Assembly (NCBI GenBank): GCA_016806645.1
Contig: JACSYO010000711.1
Span: forward strand, 372,001-436,000
Length of the DNA stretch: 64,000 nucleotides
Reading direction: 5' to 3'
Source of the DNA: Ophiodon elongatus
Taxonomy: Eukaryota > Chordata > Actinopteri > Perciformes > Hexagrammidae
How positions within the stretch are numbered: position 1 is the stretch's first letter; the number at the start of each line of letters is the position of its first letter. The position numbers and the translations under genes were made by a program. Shown here piece after piece: positions 45,704-59,500 of the stretch. The notes beneath the pieces are model-generated. The model ran no database searches. It was not told where the DNA came from and worked only from the letters and a program-made list of their open reading frames with translations.

Positions 45704-48700
45704 CATACATACACGGTAAAAAAAAAGCTTAACAGAAAAGTGGAAAGTCTATTGAAATTGCAAGAGTTTTTATTATTATTCCGCATATTGGGGGTACTTG
45801 CCATACTCAAAAACTCACCAAATTTGGAACGCTTGTCAGGCTTGGTGAAACTAGACGAGTGAAATAGGTGTCATATTTGTGTATTAAAAAATGGCTCTCT
45901 AGCGCCCCCTAGAAGTTGGACAGGCAACGCCCCTCAGCCAGTTTGTCCGATTGACTTGAAATTTGACAGACATGTCCATCTCCACCTGTTCTACAAAAAA
46001 GCCTCTCAGGCCCCTAAGCTCCGCCTACTTAGATTTTCCTCCATTTTGAATTATGTGAAAAACCTCTTCTTGCAAACTCCTCCTACACGCTGGGTCCGAT
46101 TCATACCAAATGTGCTGTGGGTCATTATTGGACCTATATCATCAGAAATTATTAAAAGATTGTTGATAGCTTATTGCTTTCATAATGATAAGGACCAATG
46201 AACTTCTTAGGGGCGTGGCTTGTACATCAATACTTATAACTTCAGAACCATTGGGCCTAGTGTCACAAGATTTGCAGCATATATGCCCACTGCATCCTGT
46301 AACATGCCCTGAAATTTGTATGCCATTGAGACTGTAGGGGGCGCTACAGTAATTCGGCCACATTGGACGTTGTTGTCATTTTTCACCAATTTCAGCCTTT
46401 GTACTCTTACGAAATCCTCCTACAGAATTAATGCGATCGACTTCAAATTTGGGCAGGATGCTCTTTAGACCTTTGTGATGAAAAATTATTAAAATCGTCA
46501 GGTTTCCTCAATGGCCTTGACATGGCGTGGCTTCCATTTCACTCCCATTTTGTGCGGTTTGCTATGTTAGAGAAAGTTGTTGTAACTCCAAGGTACATCA
46601 TCCGATCCACTCAGAATGTCTCATGCATGATGCCGGTCCAGGCCTGAGCACATTTCCATGAATAAATGTTCACAATTTCATGGCGCCACCTACTGGCGAA
46701 AGGAAATCAGCGTTACGTGACAAATGGCATCGGATTTCCGTGACGCTAAATTCTAAGTTCAGTCTGAAGACCATAGTCTTCCAAGCCCGTAATTTATTTC
46801 TCATACACCTGCCAATCACTTCTCACATATGCTCACTCATTATTTACTTGCTGTCATTGTTCGGGGCTGTCAATCATGACACCAGCTGTTTATATCAGCT
46901 GGTCTCTTCTATCCAATAAGAACAACAAAACAATTACATGGTTAGCGTCTCATCTTGCCACTGTCTCTTCTACATATGACCGTCTCTCTACCTTCAGTTC
47001 ATTCATGTTGCCGTTACACACCCCTCCACCTCCCCAACCAGGTCTGGACTCCACGGAGGGATTTATCTTGTTGCTGATGGGGGCAGACGGCCCTCGATTA
47101 CAAATCTCCCTGTAGAGTCCAAGCGCCAAAGACTCTGTCGAGACTTTATCATCACATATCATCTGTTAACAATGAACAATTATCTTTTCTTTATCAGACT
47201 GGTCTCTCCTGATTTAAATTACATTTACATGACGTGGTCTTCACATCACAGAGAGAAACATAATGCATGTTGTTGAACGTGTCGTCTAGTGGCTCACAGC
47301 GGATACAGGAACTGATGAAGTATTTGCAAAGCGTAACGTCCTGTCTCACGCAATCCACGCAGGCAAAAAACTTCTGACTGGCGGTCGTTCTCAGCCGGGT
47401 GAGCCGGCGTCCCGCCAGCGCCCCCGACGCGCAGATGCACGAGGACCTGTTCATTGCTGCTCGCAGCTTTAATTCTGTGTGTTTTTACATTCAGGTCACT
47501 CAGGAGGCCGGGCAGTTCGTCGTGACGTTCCCTTTTGGTTACCACGCTGGTTTCAACCACGGCTACAACTGCGCCGAGTCGACTAACTTCGCCACCCAGC
47601 GATGGATTGATTACGGCAAACAGGCGACTCTGGTAAACAAAAAAAACATCATTCAAACAGCTGTGAATCTTCATCTCGTTACTAATCACATGCAAAGGCT
47701 GCAGCTGCCTCAATGTAGGCGTGTCCTGCTCCACAGTGTCAAACATGCTAAAGGGATTGTGGTTCATGATGTCACATTGTTCTGTTAACACACCTGGTGA
47801 CCATCACCAAAACAAGACTACGGCTACTTTCATCAAGCTAAAATAATCCTGGCTATTCACATCCAGTTAATTTTGTTCAGGTCTTTTGAAAGCAGCAGAG
47901 AACTGATTTTATTCCCCCTTGGAAGTGGCATTGTATTGACCCAAACTGACTGTACTAACCAGGCAAACCGACCTGAGTTTGTTTTAACCACATTTGTAAT
48001 TGGGAAAGCACCCTTAGTGTTCAGATGACAAATTCATATTTTGACGTCAAATTAAATGCCATTTGTCGTGGCTCCATTGGTCCTTTAACACTCTGTTTTA
48101 GTTGAAAAATGACATCAACAGATCAGTGATTTTACAATAACCTTCATGTTCTCATCGTAAACCACACTTGTATCGTCTGTCTTTGATTATAAATCTAACA
48201 AAGTGTACCAGTTATATTTGAGAAGGACTTCATGTTTGTGGTTTTACAGCTCGGTGTCTGAGTAATGATCCAGCTAACTGTCAATAAGCTGCAATCTTGC
48301 GGGTTGGGGCTTAAGGACTTGTTGCTATGGCAACGGTTCCAGGTTAACTTTTAAAACAAGCTTTGAAGAAACATAAAATCCAACGAGACCTTCCTGTAGT
48401 TTGGTGTGTACCAGACTTTGACAGCTTTTACACCAACTTAAATGAACGAATCAAACTGAGTTTTGTTTCAACTTGAACCAAACCAGAGATGCAGCGTTCA
48501 TTAAACGTACGTAAACCGGTGTTGGCTGGAACATAGAGAAGTCTTATTCTGTACTGAAACCAGTAGTAAGCATTATTGGACCTCATGCAGGAACATCTCC
48601 TAGTCTTATCTCAACTTTCTCTTACTCTGGGCTCGTACAAGTGTGCCACGTCAGATTCAGCAAACGCTTCTAATTTCAGATAATTGGGTGTGATCGACTA

Positions 48701-51700
48701 ACGTAAACATGATGGATGCCACCTGTGCATAAATGAGCATATTTAGCTTCCCAATAATACTATGCCCCATATGTCCTATATTGAAGTCAATTGTATTTGT
48801 ACCTTTTTAGAGAAAATAAAAAATACGAGAAAGTTGCTGAAGACAGCAAGTTCTCCTAAATCACTCGTACATGCATCTTAAAAAACAAATCTGTTGGTAC
48901 GAGTGGTTATTGCATGACTCGTGACATGAGTAGGGGCAAAATAAGGAAGCTCAAAGAGGGTCTCCGTTCGAAAGGATTCATCCTCTGTTAATCTGATTTT
49001 TACATTGCACATTGAGATTTTGACCTGATTGTAACATTGTTAGATCATCCTCCTGCAACCACAAATGTTGAAATACAAGCCTGAGTATCTGAATTACTCT
49101 AAAGACTACCATCAGCCCCAACAGTGAATGCAACTCTTCTCAAAGCCTGGCTTCGTACGGCTCAGACTACCAGGGTTGAACCTAGACTGAAGTGTTGGAT
49201 CTGTTCATTTCCTCCCAGTGTTCCTGCCGTCAGGACATGGTGAAGATCTCCATGGACGTGTTTGTGCGCAAATTTCAGCCCGACCGCTACAAGCTGTGGA
49301 AGGCCGGGAAAGACAACACTCCCATCGACCACTCCAAACCCACACCGGAGGCTGCTGAGTTTCTGGGAGAAGACGAGAGCGAGCCTCCAAAAGAGACTCC
49401 CAGTGAAGCTGGATCTGAGGAGCCCACTGCTCCTGTCCCGGAGGACAAAAGGTCTGGATTTACACTCGCTACCAACATGTTTCTTACCACAGTTCACCGT
49501 CCACTATGGATGTCAATTGCGTGTGAGATACATAATGCCTTTTATATAAACAGTTTTCAGCACAACCCATGTTGGATAAATATAATTTTTTTTAATTACT
49601 TTTTTTGTTTTTATTATTCGGATCAGTTTTAAAGAGCCATCGTCACTGATGCTGTAGTATGTCGCTTTGTTTTCTAGTACAACATCAAGTCTGCCGTTCA
49701 TACTAATTCAGTACATTGGGGGAAGAAGTACTCTTTTATTAAACTTTCATTAAAGTAAAAGTAGCAATACTACTGTGTAAAAATACTTTGTTACAAGTAA
49801 AAGTCTTACTCTTACTTCAGTAAAAGTCACTTAAAGTAACAAGTAAAGTGTGCAGAATGATCAATTTCAGAAGCATATACATTATATAGATCATAATTAT
49901 TGATGCAATGATGTATTCATCATTTTAATGTTGGAACTGGTAAAGGTGGGGCTACTTTTCTTTACTTCATATACCGCTGGGCATTTTATTCTGGAATTGA
50001 AACGGCAGTCCTCATTTATTAATCGAAGCATAATTTGTCTTTTAAAATCTAAATCTGCAAAGTAACTAGTAATACATGTTGTCAGAGAAATGTAGTGGAG
50101 TAAAAAGTTCAATATTTGCCTCCAACATGTAGGGGAGTAGAAATAGAAAGTGTAAAGATGATGGAGTACAAGTATATCAAAATTGTAGTACAGAACTTGA
50201 GTAAATGTTCCAATACATACACCTACTAGTACTTTTAGCCTGTGGCCAGTACAAGCTGGTAGGTTCAGTTCAGTACAGAACGATCCCTCTGGAGTACAAG
50301 CACTGCACAGAAGTTTAACAACTCAGCAGCCAGTTGTTTGTGACAGCTATCACATTATGATTGTTTTGTTTTTTGGCCCATTAACAATCTTTTATTGAGG
50401 AAGTAACGTACATTGAACCACAGCTGAGCTGATAACAGCGCTCTCACTCACCAGCTAACAGCCTCACCGCTAAAAGCTGCGGATTCTGTCAGTGACGACG
50501 GGGATTCACTGTCGTACTTGAAGATTCTGTGTTAGAGATTCATCCGAACATGTACTTCACTCTGCTTTGCTGTCTATGGGAAACGGAGTCCTGTCGGGCA
50601 TGTCTTCACTAATGTCTCCCATGCATCAGTCCAAAGCCTCAAATGGGGACAAAGCGTCAGCTTGAAGCTGTTGAAGCCTCCGAAGACATCAAACCTGAGC
50701 TGACAGTGAAGGAGACGGAGGAGGTGGAGCCGAAGAAGGCCAAGCTGTCACGCAAAGAGTCTCCGACTAAAGTCAAGCCAGACAAAGGTACAGGACCGTT
50801 GGTAGAGCTCTTATTCCAGCTTTGGGCTTTAGTGTTAAAGGGATAGGTTGGCTATTTAGAAGTGGGGTTGTATTAGGTACTTCTCCATAACAGACAGGAG
50901 AGCAAAATAATGTACTAATGTGGACACATTTTAGACACCCAAAAAAATACAGTAGCACTTTAAAGGTACACTATATTTAGAATATTTTCAGATGGGGAAC
51001 AGAAAAGTGAAACTAATCTATACTGTAAGTGTGGTAGCTTTGGCACATGGGAGAAGTTTGCCTTCTGGGATTTCTGCAAGAAAGCCCTTATTTTCCTGCA
51101 AATCTCCTTAGGTTTATAATACAACAAAGCTTGTTAAAATAAAGCCCTGAAGGCAAGATTTTTGTGTCTAACATACGTCCACAGCAGAACATTGCTTTGC
51201 TGTTACTTTTGTCTCTTTCTCCAAAAGGGAGGCGTGCCGACTGTCTACTGTAGGTAATACACTGACTTCGGATAAGTACTTCATACAACCCCACTTCAAA
51301 ACACCCAAACTGTCCTTTTTTAAGTGAAAAAAAGTAGAAACTGATCTTAAAACCCTAAGAAAAGTATTTTTAACAGGAAAGCATTTCTTCTTCCTTCGTT
51401 ATCAAAGCGCTTGTCTCTTTTGACCTTATTGCCATGTTTCTCGAAATCACACGTTTGGTATGTCCTTTCCACTGGAGTACCTCAGGGCGATGCATATACT
51501 CTAAAACATGAGTTGCTTTAAGTACCTTCTATTTAATGTTATTGATTATTGTTGGGATTGAAAGGAGTGATTAAGTCTGCTGTCTTGGTTTGTCCCGCAG
51601 GGCTTTTGTGTTGTTGCTTCATAAATAGAGGTGTAACTCGTTCCATTCCACACACAGTGATTGGTTAAAGCCTTTATTCGCTGTGTGAAAGCTCCGAAAA

Positions 51701-52482
51701 ATCAACCTTCTGGGAAAAAAAGCAGGCTTTCCGCGACTTAAAATTAGCATTTTGTGTGAAAGTATTCATGACAAAAACAGTTGGTAAAAATATAATAACG
51801 TGCAAATGAATCGCACTAAAAATTCCAGTTATCAGTTTTGAAAAACAAGCATCGAGTAGCAAGCACAGTGTATTCTGATGATGACCGAGGCTTATTACTT
51901 AGGGTAGAACTCTCTCCTTATAATGGATGTTTGCTATGTACAAACATGTCCACCTTATTAGTGTCTTTATTAGTTTCACAGGCTGTAACGAGCCAACGTT
52001 CTGCGACGGTCCGGGACAGTCTGGTGGTATCAGTCGTTGCAATCATGTTCATCATTCCCGAATTTATTCTTTCAGACGCAGTGAAAGTCAAGGCGGAGCC
52101 TAAGAAGGACAAAGACACCAAGCCTCAGACTAAATCTCAGTCCAAAGGCAGCGCTAAGAAAACTTCAAACCGGCAAAGCGCGTCAAAAAAAGAGAAGAAC
52201 GGCGTGTTGGCTCCTGTGGCCGCTGAGAGCCGGGCGGTGGCCCCGTGCTCCGAGGAGGAGGAGGCGCCTCAGCTGGGCCGCAGCTGCAGTCCGGCGCACA
52301 AGCTGTTCCAGAGGACGCTGAGCCCCGCGGACGTCCTGCACGTTCACAGCTACGCCAAAGGAGACTACGGGGAGGGAGAAGCCCTGCCCAGGGAGGACAG
52401 GAAGAGCGAGAAGAGCGAGGACAGCGACGATGAGTCGGAGAAAGACCACAGACATGTCGACAAAGCAGTGAGTGGACACGAG

Positions 52483-52556
<74 letters not shown>

Positions 52557-55500
52557 CAATACTGGTCTTCACATGTTAATGGACCATAACTGAAGTATTG
52601 TTTCAGCCTGTCAACTATTAGTTGTGTACACTATTTTTTCCAACCATTGCTTCAGGGCATTTCATATTTCATAAAGCTGTTCATGTAAAACTTGAATCCA
52701 GTGCAGCTTATTACTGGCTTGGCTTTGCTCAGATGCCAGTAAGAAGCATTTCACTGATAGGCAATCCAAAAAGTAAACAATTATGCAAATACAAGTGGAT
52801 TTTCTGTTTGTTGCATTTAAAGGATGACTTTAGCGCAGATGATGGCACGTCCTTGAACGCAATAAGAGTTATTTTTAACAGTCCGTGCTGCATCAAAACG
52901 CTGCAGAAACAAGACAAAATGAATATCTGAATATTCACTGTGCGGTGAAGTTTTAGTTTTTGTAAGCATGGGAAAGTGATCATCTTCCAGTATGTCCTTT
53001 TGGAGAGGTCGTCCTGCCTGGATGCTGACAGTAACAGTGGGCGTGTCTCCAGCAGGTAGCAGAGCAGGTGGCAGGAGATGGAGAGCCAGAGAGTGACCTA
53101 GGACAGCTGCCAGGCCACCATCCGCTCATAAAGGACGGCATGAGTGATGAAGGTCTGTCGCATCAACTACAGCAACTGAACTGGACTGCCTCACCGTCAC
53201 ACTTAATATTGGATGAATATGAATGCCCAGTTAGAGAAAGGGGCTTCAGATCTCTTAGGCGGACTTCCTCCGCTAGTTGTGATTAGATCTGAATCGGTGG
53301 TCAGTCTTGATGCCGTAAAAATGCCATTATAATCAATTATAGTCGTTTTCAATTTCTGATGGTAATAATAAGACAGGTGGAGTCTGTGATTCTCATACGA
53401 TCCACTTTTTGTCAAATTCAGTGAATATCTTCTCACAGTCCGCTAGCTGTCCATTTTGTGTGTGCAAAGGAAACAATGCCATCATTTTTTAAACTTGAAG
53501 CTTTACAGTGAAGCTTCGAATGTCTGTTCATACGTGTGCGAGCCGTCCTTTGTGTTCGCCGCGGCAAGTGGTAAAGCAAACAGTTTTTTAACCGCAGCGA
53601 AAGTGTTGTTTTTGATAGAATAAACGCCAACAAATGTGGATTGAAGCAGAATATTACATTAGATAAAAACACTTTCTGAATTTTAAAAATGATTACATCT
53701 ATCTTTTTTTTTTTTAAACAAATTTGTACTTTTGGAGTGAGGACGGCGTCCAATACAGAGACAAGGACATTGTGAAGGCGATCGCTCTGTGTGTTTTTGT
53801 TTTTTAAATAATTAATTTACAGAACAAGTGTATAGATTATGTATTTATAAGGGCATGGAGAGAAAATATGAACAGAGACACCGACTGTGTGGTCACTTTA
53901 TGTTCCGCCAGTGGAGGCCACTAAGGACAGCCTTTAGATTTATTTTATTTTGTATCTGTCAATCACGGAAAATATTGGGTCAACGAGACCTCTGATCTGA
54001 ACGCGTACGCTAACTTTGCTGTTGTGCTTGTTTGTCCCTCAGAGGCTCCGGAGGAGGCCCCCCCAGTGGAGGAGGGGGGTCTGGAAGGGGAGACCTGGGC
54101 TAAACCTCTGGCTCACCTGTGGCAGAGCAGACCTCCCAACCTGAAGAAAGAGAGGGTGTACAACCAGCGCATGGGATCCAAAGCTCCATACTGCTCCATC
54201 TGCACGCTGTTCCACACATACCAGCAGGTAATCTGTACCAGAGTAGACTCTCACGCTCACACACCGACACATAGACCCTACAGACCGACCAGCAGGTGTC
54301 CTGGGGAGAAAAGTAGTTCATACGCACACAAACTACCCTGAACACATCATCACGGTTATCTCGGTTTGTGAGGGAAACTATACGTTTTTAACAAACAAAA
54401 AAAAGCCTACGTTATGAACTAGAAGTGTGGGGATTGAAAAAGTGGCCATTTAGTAGGCAGGGTGGATCTGAAGAAAGAAGCAACCCAGTTGCATAATGGG
54501 AAACACAAGATTTTTCAAGCATGACCCACATTAGGGACAACGAGTTTGGATATATTGGCCTCTTAGAGGTACAATACTAAATCAGTGGAGTGTTCCTGTA
54601 AAGCCCTTCTGTGGCAGGACAATCTACTAAGCCTTCCTGTGACGGTGTCAAGTTACTGTAACGGGTAGTTTCAGGTTCGACGTCCACTCTGATCAGTTAG
54701 TGAGGCGCGCTCAGTGTTGGCAGCAGGCTTGCAGCCGTGTTTTAGTATTGAGGTGCCGAAAAATATTGAATCCTTTCCATCATATTAATATTAGACTGGG
54801 TTGGGACTTTTACTCCATGTGGCCTGGGATGGAGGATTTTGGCTATATCGCCCAGTCCTAGTTGCACCTGTACCACTATATAGCCTTACGCTAATGCAGT
54901 GCAAAGTAAACAGGCGTCTGTACGTTAATAATCTAATCTAAATAAAATACTTGGCTTTAATGCCGTTTTGGTTCTGGACGCAGTGATATGGATATACTAC
55001 AGATTCTGCCTGTTTGTCGGTGAAGCAACGTTGTTATCCGCCACATCCCTGAAACATGAAGACGGTCTCATGCTCCAGAGGCAATGAGTAACTGGGCCTT
55101 GAGCTGAGATCTTCAACTGTGGTTTCCAAGATCAACAGGTTGGTAACTGAAGCTGTCCGATGCAGTGCAGTAAAAAGTACAGTATTTACCTCTGAGATGT
55201 AGTGGAGTAGAAGTATAAAGTAGCAGGAAACAGAAATACTCAAGTACAGTACAAGTATGTCAAAATTGTATTTAACTCCAGTACTTGAGTAAATGAACCT
55301 AGTTAAATTCCACCCCAAAAAGAAATGGTGCGACCAAACTTATGTGCTGGTGCGACCAATGAGATAGTCGGTAACTATATTACTGTTATTATACTGAAGC
55401 CCTGATTTAAGATGAAATTGTCAAGCTCAATATTAAACATTGTTTAACATTATATTATTTTAATTCTTACCCAAAAATGATTAATTCAAAGCATGATTTA

Positions 55501-56282
55501 TCAACTTATGCACACTAATTACTTTCTATAGCCCCGCCCCAGAGGCAGCCAGGGTCTATCTTTTCCTTCCCCCTGAACACAATATCAATTTCTTCAGATT
55601 TGGCACAAACAAGGATGAAGTGATGATAATTTGGTGGTCAAAGGTCGTTGTCACTGTGACCTCATGTTCTTCTCTATCTCGTGAACGCAATATCTCAAGA
55701 ACATCTTGTGGAAATGTCTTCAAATTTGGAACAAATGTCTAATTAGAATTAGTTTTTTTTCCTCGACACCTGCACGTCTCCCTAATACATTGAAGTGTTT
55801 GTGTAAAAACTTCACCCTTTTCTTACTGCTGCTGACATTGGGATATTTTCCATCCCATTTTTACCGTGATTGACGGCACAAACGTAACCGTCCTGTGAAC
55901 CGGTTGATTTTTCAGAAGAGTCCGTATTCAGAATATGATATTAGCCGTTGCGCAGTGTTGTAAGCTCCACGTGTCTGCACACTGTGTCTGCCGTCAGACT
56001 GAATGTGCGAGCGGTGTAGACGGCCCCGTCATGGTGGCCGGTGGGCGGATGCGGACCAAGCCTCTGATCCCGGAGATGTGCTTCACCACCACCACAGAGG
56101 AGGACTCCGAGTGTGAGGAGCAGCCCGTCACACCGCACCTGGAGGAAGACGGAACCAGCCTCCTAATCAGCTGCTCTCAGTGCAACATCCGGGTTCACAC
56201 CAGTCAGTACTGACACACACTCACGCTCCAGCCGATCCGTACATCCTGACACGTGCAAACTAGTCCGTCACACACTCACACA

Positions 56283-56317
<35 letters not shown>

Positions 56318-56340
56318 TCTCTCTCTCACACACACACACA

Positions 56341-56391
<51 letters not shown>

Positions 56392-56478
56392 TCTCACTCT
56401 CTCTCACACACACACTCTCTCTCTCTCTCACACACACACTCTCACTCTCTCACACACACTCTCTCTCTCACACACACA

Positions 56479-56531
<53 letters not shown>

Positions 56532-59500
56532 TCTCTCTCTCACGCACACACACACTCTCACGCACGCACGCATCTCATGTTCTGAGTTTTCATTCCCGAA
56601 CGTTTTTCATACGTCATCATGACAGGAAATGTGCTGCACATCTTGGCCACAACACAACCCCTTAAAGCTGCTCTGACTTAACAACGCTGTCTGTGGACGG
56701 CAGCGCATGCCAACAGACCTTCATGAAGGCACGAGAGTGATTCTCTCAGCTCCCACACCAGTGTGTCAGACTGTGTGTCTGTGTTTGTGTATTCCAGGCT
56801 GTTACGGTGTGGATCCTGCCAGTGTGAGCAAGGAGTGGAAGTGTGCGCGCTGCAAGGCCAACGCCATGACGGAGGTCAGTGGCCGCTCCACGCGCTGCGT
56901 CATTGTTCAATCGGAGCCCAGGTGGTAGTTAAAGTGGCTCAGGCCTAAAGTAGTTATTTCCAATGGCCCACAAACATTAAAGTGTCTCCTGTTTAGACGC
57001 TTTAAAACAGGAGGTCTTAAAAATCTCCATTTGAGTAAATATTTTGCAGCCAAATCTAATTGTTTACAGGTTGTTAAACCTTTGTTTTTTAACAGGGCTT
57101 GTACAAAGGACATAAAGTATTCCATGAATATGAGATATGAGTTGACAGATAAATACAATCCCTCCTCTTCATTGGGGAGGTTGGTCTATGGCTTTTGGCC
57201 AGAACACCTCCAGTCTATGATCATATCTCACCCATCTTTTTGATTCTTCACGGTTCATTTATTTATTTTTTCGCCTTCTGGTGTTTTGGAGAATAATGCA
57301 ACACACAGAGTATGAAAGCCTCCGTTCGTGCTCAGAGCTCGCGCTACAGCGCCAAGCGCGAGTATAAACAAAGCTTAATGAGGGCGGAGTGATGCTGCAA
57401 TGGGCGGGCCTGCATACTTGAGAACTGAGGAGCCTCAGCTTTAACCCAGAGGCTCACATGTACAGTTGGTTACTCTGGACAGCTGATCAGTGACACGTTC
57501 TATTTGCAGAATTGCTGTTTGTGTTCGCTGAGAGGCGGAGCCTTGCAGAAAGCCAACAACAACAAGTAAGTTGTTCCAGAGTCCTCATGTACATCTGCTG
57601 CACGTTGATAATCGCGTTATCATATCATGAATCAGCTCTTTCACGCTACACGGGAACAACAACAACACGTGTCGCTAGCTGCCCGATCCGTACATCCTGA
57701 CACGTGCAAACTAGTCCGTCCCATCTTCGTGAACTGGATATCTCAGGAAGGCCTGGAGGGAATTTCTTCAAATTTGGCATAAACATCCACCTGGACCCAC
57801 AGGATGAACGGATCAGAATATGGGTGTCAAAGGTCACTGTGACCTCTCAAAACATTTCTAGCCATAACTCCAAAAATGTATATGAAAATTATGATGATTT
57901 TACACAAATGTCTAAAAGCATAAAATGATGATGCAAAGATATTTTGGACATTGCAACATGACTAGGTGGAAGCTCCAGCCGCGAGGCAGTAATTCTAGTT
58001 TTCCCTGTTAATGCTACATTGTGAGCTCAAGCTAGTTAACGTTAGCTGTTAGCAGCCAGTGAGCAGCACGGTCCTGCTTGGATAATAATAGAGCTAACAG
58101 CTAATGTGAGGAGGTTTCATTAAGTTACATTGATGCGCTCAAGCTCTATTCAATAACAATGAGTATTGGGTGAAGGTAAATTATAACGTTATCGTGATGT
58201 GTTCAAATGTAATCTAAAAAATATAGTGTTTTCCGAGAAACTTGAATAAATCCAGTTGTTTGATGGATATAGATTTGAACTATGACCTGTTTACCTTCCT
58301 AACACTAGCTCTAAGCAGCTCATAATACATCATTAAAACTACTAATGAAGATTTGTTTTTTTTTATTCATTAAAATACAATCTATTATTTCCTAAACATT
58401 TGAAATTTGCAAAACATTTGCAAATAACCACTCTATATGACCACAACAAATATGAGTAATCTTACTGAGAAACAAACATTATGCTCATATTACCACACAA
58501 CAGAAGACCCAGCAGCACACAGACACTACGTGGTTAAATGTCAAATCCGTGCAGATAGGAGCTGTGTGCTTCAGGAAATGGACAGAATAGGCGGCTTACT
58601 GCTCGATAAAGTTCCGTTGTGAACACTTGTGTTTGTGTGTCTGTGCGTGTGTGTGTTGCAGGTGGGTACATGTGCTGTGTGCAGTGGCTGTGCTGGAGGC
58701 ACGCTTTGTCAACATCACTGAAAGAAGTCCTGTGGATTTAAGTGGAATCCCTTTGCAGAGATTTAAACTGGTGAGTTCAAATAACAGTCACACTTTAATG
58801 GAGAAGCTATCTTTCCACTCTCCACTGGAAGCTGTTTTTAATAGTAATTGCCGAGTCTCGAACAATGGCCAGCATGAACAAAAGGCTGATTGTTACTAAA
58901 GGCAAGGGGGAGTCAATCACCTGTTCACAGTAGATTAAAGATAATGTACGTTTCCCACAGCACTTCTTCCATCTGGACAACAAGTCATCCAGTTTTTCAG
59001 TTCTTCACTCGTAGAGATGAACGGCCTACAAGTAACATGTGGCCTTTAGGAAGGCTGGAATGCTTTTAATGTGAAACATCTGAGCAGGAAGTGTTGTTTT
59101 ACTGTAGCTTAAAGGGAATAGTTTAACCAAAAACAATACAAATTGTTTATTGAACTCACTTCCCCAAACTCTCCATAGTCCCAGAAAAAGGTTGCTATCT
59201 AATGTGAATAACAAGAGTGGAGCGCCCGAACACAACACAACTATTTCCACTCAACTTTTGCCAAACAAAGCATTTACTGGATTATCCTCATGTGAAGGAA
59301 TTTTTGTGTGTGCGTTTTACAACCTTTTTTGGTTTGTACTGATATGCTTCAATTTTTAGGCGTCGCACTCTTTTCCCCCTATTTCTATAAGCATAGGGAG
59401 GTACTGTATACAGTTTATATAGTTTTTATTCCTTTAACAGCAAAAAGGGAAAGACAAATGGTCTTTGACTGACTACAGACACACAAACCAACAAATTCCT

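Noticed and set aside
47294..47791. 165-codon minus-strand ORF
   Set aside because: It is the shadow of kdm4a exon 8 (47495-47632).
51838..52593. 251-codon plus-strand ORF as a separate gene
   Set aside because: Only its middle (52076-52467) is real, as kdm4a exon 11. The flanks are intron read-through, including the AC repeat.
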